64,000 nucleotides of DNA, taken from assembly GCF_030265065.1 (NCBI RefSeq), contig NC_080412.1, forward strand, positions 38,625,001 to 38,689,000, read 5' to 3'. Each line of letters begins with the position of its first letter. Position 1 is the stretch's first letter. Of this stretch, positions 55,001 to 64,000 are shown in pieces. Both the position numbers and the translations under genes were made by a program. The notes beneath the pieces are model-generated. The model saw only the letters and a program-made list of their open reading frames with translations, searched no databases and was not told where the DNA came from. Source of the DNA: Corythoichthys intestinalis (lineage: Eukaryota > Chordata > Actinopteri > Syngnathiformes > Syngnathidae).

Positions 55001-57897
55001 GCTACTTTGGGCTACACAAGAGTTGTTACATTTTTCCTCTTTATTCTACATATTACTTTTTTTTTTTTTTTTTTGCTAGCGATGCTGTTGCCAAGGGTAG
55101 CACTACTAATTTGACCAATAAGAAGTCGCAACAATAATCACATGACTCCATTACACCAATCAGACGCAAGCTTGCTGTTCTATGATCACGCAAGCCTGTT
55201 CAATCACGTGTCGTTAAAGCACCGTAACATATTAAGTATTTGACATAGAGCGCTGCCCTCAACATGAATCAAAATCGCGGATTTAAAACTCTCTCCCAGT
55301 TTTTATTTGGCACCGATTAACCACAGAAAACCGGATATATGATCCTTTTAATTTCATCATAGCAACTATGAAGGAACTACTGCAGACATGTACAAAGTCC
55401 GGCCCGGGGTCCAAATGTGACCCGTGGTCAAATTTCATCTGGCCCCCAACCTCTGTCATAAAATCAATAACATCTGGCCCGCACACAAACGTAATAAATT
55501 GGTCAGCAGTACTGCTGCCAGCATATGAAGTAGCTTACACACTAAATGCTGCTACTTATTTACCCACTAAAAGGCAGCAGCATTCTAAAGTAAGTTTGAC
55601 CGCTTACTTCCAATTTTCTAAAATGGTGACAATAAACAAACAAAAAAAATTGACTGCAACGGCCGTCGCTTCGTGGGTAGGTGGAAATTGGACTATTTCT
55701 TCACTAAAATACGCAACAACTGTGTCTGCCTCATTTGCAAAGAGACAGTCGCTGTTTTTAAAGAGTTCAATGTGAGGCGATATTACCAAACAAGACACAC
55801 TGACATGTACGACAACATTACAGGGAAGATACTCAGCGAGAAATTGAAGCAACGTGAAGGTAGTTTAATTTCACAGCAGCAGTATTTCGCCAGAGCCCGA
55901 GAGTCGAAAGAGAATGCCACAAAGGCTAGTTGCGACATTGTTGAAATTATTAATTGAAGAAATAATAAAGCAAACGTGACACACAGAATGGCTTGCTAAA
56001 ATTTGCTCAAATATATTGTTCTACGTAAAAGACGTCAGTCAAGGTCAGCCCCCCACTATTTTACCACACCAAATCTGGCCCCCTTTGCAAAAAGTTTGGA
56101 CACCCCTGAACTACAGTATTCACCAGTCAAACTAGGAACTATTTTCTCCACTAGAGGGCAGGGCACTCATGCTCTTTGGACGAATAATGCTTCATTACTG
56201 TTTTTTTTCTCTTTAATGATTTTTTTCCTTTAATTTCTTTGGTTTAATGTGTTTATGTAATGGGTTATTATACAGTACATTATAACAATAAAGTTCATAT
56301 CGATCAGTTTGTGCTGAGAGAAAAATCCCTTGTAAAAAAAAACAAAAAAAAAACACAAGCAGTCACTCAAAATGTTACTAATTAAGTATTCTTTTCACGG
56401 GATACTTTTTCACTTGTACTTGAGTACAATTTTTTTTTGATGACTAATTTTACCCTTACTTGAGTAATATTATTTTGAAGTAACACTACCCTTACTTGAG
56501 TAAAATTGTTGTTACTCTACCCACCTCTGGGTACATATAACAAAACTGTCAATTTATTAATGTGTACCTTAGTTTACCAACCAGTACCCACAGTTTAGTA
56601 ATCTGTATCCATAGATTACTAAAATTCAGTAATCTGTACCTACAGATTACTTAACTAGCCACGCAGTTAAGTAAAATGTACCCAAAGATTCCTAAACTTC
56701 AGTAATCTCTAGGTACAGATCACTAATCTGGGTACAATTGAATAATTTGTGAGTCGATACATGGGTCAGGAAATCATATTTTCAAATCATATTTTTCATA
56801 GCTAATTAGTGCCGGGTACAGGTTAGCTAGGATTCTTTTTTTACCCTGGGACCTGGGGATCTCAGGTCAATTGACATTTTAACACAGATATGTTCAAAGG
56901 ACACTTGGCACTGACACTGAAGTGGAAGCAGCACTGCCATCTTGTGGTAGATTATTGAAGTAGCTGGTTGAGTCGTCATTCTTGAACATAGACTAAAAAT
57001 CCACGGTAGTGAAAGGAATTGTTCTAACCTGTGTTTCGACTCCTGTTGGGATGGATTGGGAAGGGGGAGTGTTCTCCCATCTCTTCTGAATCATCTCCTC
57101 ATTTAGTCTCCTAAAAAACTAAAGTTAAAAAAGTTAACATAGCTGTTTAAAGAGCGCATGCTATGCAAAACTGTCTTATAAAGTGTTTATATATTGATAA
57201 TTGGGTCTATAACTTGAGGGCTAGACTAGGTGAACTACCGGTATTTTAAAATGTGGGATTTACCTCAATTTGTCCATGTTCTTTAAAAGAGAGCTTAATG
57301 TAAGAAAACTTGCTGTGTTGGTAGGGTCCTTGCTCTTTGTTAGGAGATGCTGGATGCAGGTGTATTACAATTTTTGCACTACAACACACGAGAACAAAAT
57401 TTATTCACTTCTTCTTACAAACAAAATATATTATCGGATACATTGTGCTCTTCACTTTAAACTGATAATCACCTTTTTCCTATTCCTGCAGCTTGCTCCT
57501 CAAAAAATATAATATCTGACAATGGCATGGAAATGCAGCATTCCTATGAAAAATAACACATATTCACGAGTCCCATTATGACATGGGAAGGTTAAATTCT
57601 TGGCTCCCTTACATGATTTTTCCCGTCCCTCCAAATTAGGCGATGAGTACTTAGCAAAGCTACTCCAATATCCAGTTTAGCCTATATCAGGGTAAAAAAA
57701 ATATATACTTCATGACAATTCACAAAATCTGAGGATATTTTCATATTCAATTATCTTGTGTATGCAGGCAGAACTAATCGTTTCAATCCAGAAAACTATA
57801 CCTTGTCGTCGCCATCATACAATCTGACGCCGCGCTGTTGAATTACTAAAGTTTCATTAATATCCAAAAGACCATTAGACCACGAAAAGCGATCCAT
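45548..57897 (-). CDS. vps36: Vacuolar protein sorting 36, ESCRT-II subunit
   Basis: Fourteen exons, minus strand: 57802-57897 (ATG), 57613-57681, 57473-57543, 57264-57378, 57029-57118, 54191-54277, 54005-54037, 53825-53902, 53620-53754, 53480-53545, 53323-53387, 50001-50085, 47007-47083, 45548-45629 (TGA). All junctions are canonical and in phase; 382 aa (human 386). It begins [20 protein letters not shown], the split-PH GLUE domain that binds phosphoinositide and ubiquitin (about 1-130). After a linker ([16 protein letters not shown]) comes a charged helix ([19 protein letters not shown]) and the winged-helix ESCRT-II core ([71 protein letters not shown]). With Vps22 and Vps25 it sorts ubiquitinated cargo at endosomes. 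The C-terminus ends at FYPNLF, four residues shorter than human. The 2.9-kb intron 47084-50000 holds an intact Tc1 element. Confidence 0.97.
45720..46131. other. vps36 intron sequence, possibly an old transposon remnant
   Basis: CAACCAGTGGCAGATCCTGG near 45721 looks like a hAT left end, and a 63-codon ORF at 45813-46004 (basic, no recognised motif) follows. No matching right end was found, so this remains a guess. Confidence 0.25.
46132..46698. mobile_element. TAGTGCTGCAACG hAT-like family, copy in a vps36 intron
   Basis: TAAGGCTGCAGCTATCGATT to TTAATCGTTACAGCACTA, reverse orientation to 61614-62188, with a 7-of-8 target duplication (CTTGTCTC 46124-46131, CTCGTCTC 46699-46706). Confidence 0.78.
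47229..48855 (+). mobile_element. Full-length Tc1-like transposon, CAGTGCCTTGCAAAAG family
   Basis: CAGTGCCTTGCAAAAGTATT to its reverse complement, TA on both sides (47227-47228, 48856-48857), 1627 bp. The inverted repeats are about 215 bp, and the word GGGGCCGAATA recurs at the inner end of each arm, as in Tc1 elements with inverted/direct-repeat binding sites. It encodes an uninterrupted transposase. Antisense to vps36, in the intron between exons 47007-47083 and 50001-50085. Confidence 0.95.
47617..48636 (+). CDS. Tc1-family transposase, intact ORF
   Basis: 339 codons from ATG 47617 to TAA. N-terminal paired-like DNA-binding region: a first helix-turn-helix ([20 protein letters not shown], 26-45), the GRPS hook (58-61), and a second ([20 protein letters not shown], about 101-120). 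Catalytic DDE triad of the DD34E type: D152 ([11 protein letters not shown]), D243 (FQQDNDPKH), E278 ([11 protein letters not shown]). The glycine-rich box GGGSIMVW is at 187-194. The C-terminus [12 protein letters not shown] is typical. Length equals active fish Tc1 transposases such as Sleeping Beauty (340). It cuts and pastes the element by binding its inverted repeats. No stop or frameshift is seen; whether the protein is active or expressed is unknown. Confidence 0.95.
   Translation: MKTKEHTRQVRDTVVEKFKAGFGYKKISQALNISRSTVQAIILKWKEHQTTANLPRPGRPSKLSSQTRRKLIRDAAKRPMITLDELQRSTAEVGESVHRTTISRTLHKSGLYGRVARRKPFLKDIHKKPRLKFATSHLGDTPNMWKKVLWSDETKIELFGHNAKRYVWRKSNTAHHPEHIIPTVKHGGGSIMVWACFSSAGTGKMVKIDGKMAAAKYRNILEENLLVSAQDLRLGRRFIFQQDNDPKHKAKSTMEWFKNKRIQVLEWPSQSPDLNPIENLWKELKTAVHKHSPSNLTELELFCKEEWARMSVSRCAKLIETYPKRLAAVIGAKGGATKY
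48858..50000. other. Rest of the vps36 intron: low-complexity and old repeat pieces
   Basis: T run at 49029-49056, C run at 49471-49491, and between them a block (49150-49215, GTGTCCTCTTTTTTTGG...GGTCACCCTAG) that looks like the end of a dispersed repeat. 49690-49830 has the GACATCCAATTT / GGACG words of the hairpin repeat family. No gene. Confidence 0.45.
49471..49491. repeat. Poly-C tract
   Basis: Twenty-one consecutive C on the plus strand (G on the vps36 transcript strand), inside a vps36 intron. Confidence 0.9.
50581..50670. repeat. Hairpin (inverted-repeat) element, second copy
   Basis: ACGTCCAATCCGTTTGAACT and its reverse complement at the far end (ACTTCAAATGGATTGGACGT) flank a short loop, with GGGAGGGATGGCAGCGAATG in each arm. 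Same repeat as 2432-2520. Confidence 0.75.
50810..51156. mobile_element. TAGTGCTGCAACG hAT-like family, left part
   Basis: AGTGCAGCAACAATTAATAG at the left, then ATACACTGCCCTCTAGTGATA, collinear with 61614-61945 of the complete copy. It is cut at a TTAA (51153-51156), where the element 51157-52206 begins. At the same place in the complete copy the sequence also reads TTAA, so this TTAA was the target. Confidence 0.7.
51157..52206. mobile_element. piggyBac-like or related TTAA element, CTCATT..CTCCCAGCC family
   Basis: CTCATTTGCTCCCC at the left and GGCTGGGAGTGAATGAG at the right are inverted ends; TTAA precedes, TTAT follows. Part of the same family, in reverse, lies at 63249-63569. A G+C-rich block (51355-51780) has short tandem repeats (CCAGGATGCCAGGCG twice, about 60 bp apart) and a long but unconvincing ORF on the minus strand. 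Confidence 0.55.
52207..52320. mobile_element. Second piece of the TAGTGCTGCAACG hAT-like family
   Basis: TTAGAGTAGTGTTGGAATGG to AACAATGAATATGA repeats 50893-50993 nearly word for word. It is followed abruptly by the Tc1 fragment. So either a second truncated copy or a local duplication. Confidence 0.6.
52321..53066 (+). mobile_element. Truncated Tc1-like element, ...GGGCACTG right end
   Basis: The right end CCAATAATTATGGCGGGCAC followed by TG and TA is the terminus of a third Tc1-like family. The left end and first half of the transposase are missing. It lies in the vps36 intron 50086-53322. Confidence 0.75.
52341..52848 (+). pseudogene. Tc1 transposase C-terminal fragment with a duplication
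   Basis: The block [20 protein letters not shown] is present twice because of an exact-length 80-bp tandem duplication (52341-52420, 52421-52500); 80 is not a multiple of three, so the frame shifts, and the second copy has WSEET. Then [22 protein letters not shown] and PWPSQSPDL, after which the sequence jumps to LAKGGCTKY. The region with the catalytic Glu (NPIENLW) is deleted. Dead copy. Confidence 0.82.
53067..53295. mobile_element. End of another Tc1/mariner-like element
   Basis: TTTTTCACATGACTG followed by TA at 53296 closes it, and AGGTGGTGGGGTGTCCTAAC lies at the truncated left side. Reverse-read it starts CAGTCATGTGAAAAAATTAC, an end typical of fish Tc1-like families. It stops 27 bp before the donor of vps36 exon 53323-53387. 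Confidence 0.6.
54460..54848. repeat. Short repeats of GTAATCTGTACCCACAG, left block
   Basis: At least eight direct and inverted occurrences of words such as GTAATCTGTACCCACAG, AACTGTGGGTACAG and AGATTACTAAA, irregularly spaced. The pattern resumes at 56530-56790 on the other side of the inserted element 54849-56529, so it was one block before the insertion. vps36 intron. Confidence 0.75.
55383..56108. mobile_element. hAT (Charlie-like) element with transposase remnant
   Basis: CAGACATGTACAAAGTCCGG at the left, GCAAAAAGTTTGGACACCCC at the right before TG, with a 7-of-8 target duplication (AACTACTG 55375-55382, AACTACAG 56109-56116). 726 bp, an internally deleted copy that keeps only the start of the transposase. 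Confidence 0.8.
55624..55957 (+). pseudogene. hAT transposase N-terminal fragment (GTF2IRD2/ZBED-like)
   Basis: The frame around 55673-55957 encodes [40 protein letters not shown] and [20 protein letters not shown], then a stop. This is the zinc-finger (C-x2-C ... H-x4-5-H type, here with YYQTRH) and first helices of hAT transposases related to GTF2IRD2. The upstream part (55624-55672) is in another frame. The catalytic and dimerisation regions are deleted. Confidence 0.72.
56530..56790. repeat. Short repeats of GTAATCTGTACCCACAG, right block
   Basis: ACCAACCAGTACCCACAG, GTAATCTGTATCCATAG, GTAATCTGTACCTACAG and similar words. Continuation of the block at 54460-54848. The sequence GATACATGGGTCAGGAAATC at 56757-56776 also occurs at 394-413. 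Confidence 0.7.
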
Positions 57898-58651
57898 TTT
57901 TTGTGTGTGGAATGAATCTCACAACAGTACCGACTAAAAATCACTCATTTTATGTTTACTTCCTGTTTGTACACCGTCTAAAAATGCCCGGCACTGCCTG
58001 TCAAAAAGGCGGCATCTTCTTCTTTTATTTTAAAAAGTTTAACGAAAATATCAATCGAACTTATTGTGATAAATGAAAATAAAAAGTTTATACACACACA
58101 TATATATAACTTTTTAGGCTTAAATTTCCAATTTGGAATTTAAAAAAAAAAAAAAAAAAAAAAAATCTAACCGGCATTCTGTTGTGCTGCCTAAATTAGG
58201 TCCTTGAATGTGTTGACGTGCTAACGCCAGATGTCATTTCGCTAGCATCGGAGCTATCACCCTCTTCGTTTTTCTTGATTTTGTTATGTATATCCTATTA
58301 TTTTAATATTTTCTCGTATCGGGTTTAAAATAAATCAAATAAATAGTACGAGTAAAGGATTTTTCCCAAATGCATATCGTATTTTAGTTTGATTATACAC
58401 TTAAATTAGGACGCTAAGTTGAGTAGCTTGTTGTTAGGGATGTAATGCAGGCAGGTTTGCACTCCACTCGGCATTGTGGCTTCTCTTTTTTTTGTTGCGT
58501 CAAATGAACAGATATTTTTAAAATATGCTTTTTTCTAGTTGCATGTCCAGGCCAGCGTTGTTTGGTCGCACACAGTTTAGATCATCATAAATAATCAGTT
58601 TTACAGTGAGTAGTAGATTGAGGCACAGTTCAAAACAGACTGATTTTTTAG
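57898..58651. promoter_or_regulatory. Shared upstream region of vps36 and proser1
   Basis: The two genes are transcribed away from each other and their ATGs are 763 bp apart. The proser1 start exon has an acceptor at 58650-58651 (TTTTTTAG), so a noncoding proser1 exon should lie to the left, and the vps36 leader to the right of 57897. An A run sits at 58142-58165. No clear TATA boxes; a bidirectional housekeeping-type promoter is inferred. Confidence 0.5.
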
Positions 58652-58660
58652 AACATCATC

Positions 58661-62946
<4,286 letters not shown>

Positions 62947-63248
62947 TGACCATGTTTTTCCCTTAAAATGATAGTTTCTCTCAGTTTAAACTTTTGATCT
63001 GTTGTCTATAGTCACTTTCGATCTGTAGGAACTATTTGCAGTTCCTAGAACCTTTTCAGGGACAATGATGTCATTTTGCGTGTTCGCACACGTAGGAAAT
63101 AGGGATCCGAAACCTCAGGTTGCGAGAACCATTTTCGTTCCTACTCTGAGTTAGGGACTATCAGTTGGGTGTAGATGTTTCGTGATTTGCTGAAATCAGC
63201 CGCTATACCTCTTCTATACGCGCATGTCTCGAGGAGCCGCCGTATTTA

Positions 63249-63569
63249 AGTCATTCAATCCCAGCCATTTTCACCGGAGCAAGGCCCTTCGCTCCCAGCC
63301 GTTTTACTGGATTTTGACTAATTCTGCAATGCCCACAGAAAATTCTGTTCTATTGCTATATAAACATGGAACCCACCAAAAGAAAGATTAGACTCTCTTC
63401 TTTCAGCAGAAAAAAGTAAGTTAATATATTTTTCCATTCTTTAGAAAATAGCTTAGTTTGGGCAATTTTCCAATTTCTGATGAAAAAACAGAGAAATTGA
63501 GCTTTTTGTGAAAGCATACATTTCAAACATAACTTTGACTTACACACAGCTATTTTTTTGCTTTAGTTA
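63249..63569. mobile_element. Part of the CTCATT..CTCCCAGCC element family
   Basis: AGTCATTCAATCCCAGCC at the left, then AAAATTCTGTTCTATTGC and CAAAAGAAAGATTAGACTC, the reverse complement of the right half of 51157-52206. Interrupted at 63568-63569 (TA) by a Tc1 element, so its rest may lie beyond the window. Confidence 0.65.
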
Positions 63570-64000
63570 CAGTGCCTTGCAAAAGTATTCGGCCCCCTTG
63601 AATCTTGCAACCTTTCGCCACATTTCAGACTTCAAACATAAAGATATGAAATTTAATTTTTTTGTCAAGAATCAACAACAAGTGGGACACAATCGTGAAG
63701 TGGAACAACATTTATTGGATAATTTAAACTTTTTTAACAAATAAAAAACTGAAAAGTGGGGCGTGCAATATTATTCGGCCCCTTTACTTTCAGTGCAGCA
63801 AACTCACTCCAGAAGTTCAGTGAGGATCTCTGAATGATCCAATGTTGTCCTAAATGACCGATGATGATAAATAGAATCCAACTGTGTGTAATCAAGTCTC
63901 CGTATAAATGCACCTGCTCTGTGATAGTCTCAGGGTTCTGTTTAAAGTGCAGAGAGCATTATGAAAACCAAGGAACATACTGTTGTGGAGAAGTTTAAAG
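63570..64000 (+). mobile_element. Tc1-like transposon, CAGTGCCTTGCAAAAG family, left part (cut by the window end)
   Basis: CAGTGCCTTGCAAAAGTATT preceded by TA, then nearly identical to 47229-47676. The transposase start codon is at 63961. Confidence 0.92.
63961..64000 (+). CDS. Start of a Tc1 transposase (partial)
   Basis: MKTKEH then TVVEKFK. Compared with the intact copy at 47617, 18 bp are absent, removing six codons (residues 7-12) in frame near the first DNA-binding helix. Whether the rest is intact cannot be seen. Confidence 0.75.
   Translation, partial: MKTKEHTVVEKFK

Larger units (their letters stand above)
54849..56529. mobile_element. hAT-like element, AGAGGTGGG / CCCACCTCTG ends
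   Basis: Exact 8-bp duplication GGTACATA (54841-54848, 56530-56537). Subterminal TACTTAAGTAACATTTT and TTACTTGAGTAA words repeat several times at both ends. Interrupted by 55383-56108. Confidence 0.82.

Overview
This window is vertebrate nuclear DNA, almost certainly from a percomorph-type ray-finned fish. It holds five spliced host genes with GT-AG (once GC-AG) introns, and between and inside them a very dense load of DNA transposons typical of teleosts (Tc1/mariner, pogo/Tigger-like, hAT-like, piggyBac-like and Kolobok-like), two tRNA-derived SINEs and one solo LTR. I see no bacterial signals, no operons and no CRISPR. I cannot name the species from sequence alone.

Host genes, left to right: (1) tpte, a voltage-sensor phosphatase, minus strand, coding 6118 down to 191 and leaving the window before the phosphatase active site. 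(2) A secreted fibrinogen-like protein (FGL1-like), plus strand, 10183-14029, complete, 341 aa in 9 coding exons. (3) thsd1, minus strand, 38639 down to 19239, complete, 886 aa in 7 coding exons. (4) vps36 (ESCRT-II subunit), minus strand, 57897 down to 45548, complete, 382 aa in 14 exons. (5) proser1, plus strand from 58661, first 6 coding exons (160 aa), leaving the window on the right. THSD1 and VPS36 are also neighbours on human 13q14, so that pair is conserved synteny. vps36 and proser1 are head to head and probably share a promoter region. All exon phases were checked by hand and every reading frame closes.

Everything else is mostly mobile DNA in nests up to four levels deep, many with exact 8-bp (hAT), TA (Tc1/Tigger) or TTAA (piggyBac/Kolobok) target duplications. 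Two thsd1 introns would be only about 60-70 bp without their insertions. A Tc1-family element in a vps36 intron keeps an uninterrupted 339-codon DD34E transposase, and a second partial copy of the same family sits at the right edge of the window. A 1.7-kb minisatellite fills one intron of the fibrinogen-like gene. A 1.6-kb tandem duplication lies between thsd1 and vps36.

Nothing here looks like an unknown enzymatic or defence system. The observations most worth following are a chain of two upstream ORFs touching the thsd1 start by ATGA overlaps, a GC-AG thsd1 intron, a Kolobok-like element carrying a THAP exon on one strand and a P2X7-tail-like ORF on the other, and the intact Tc1 transposase.
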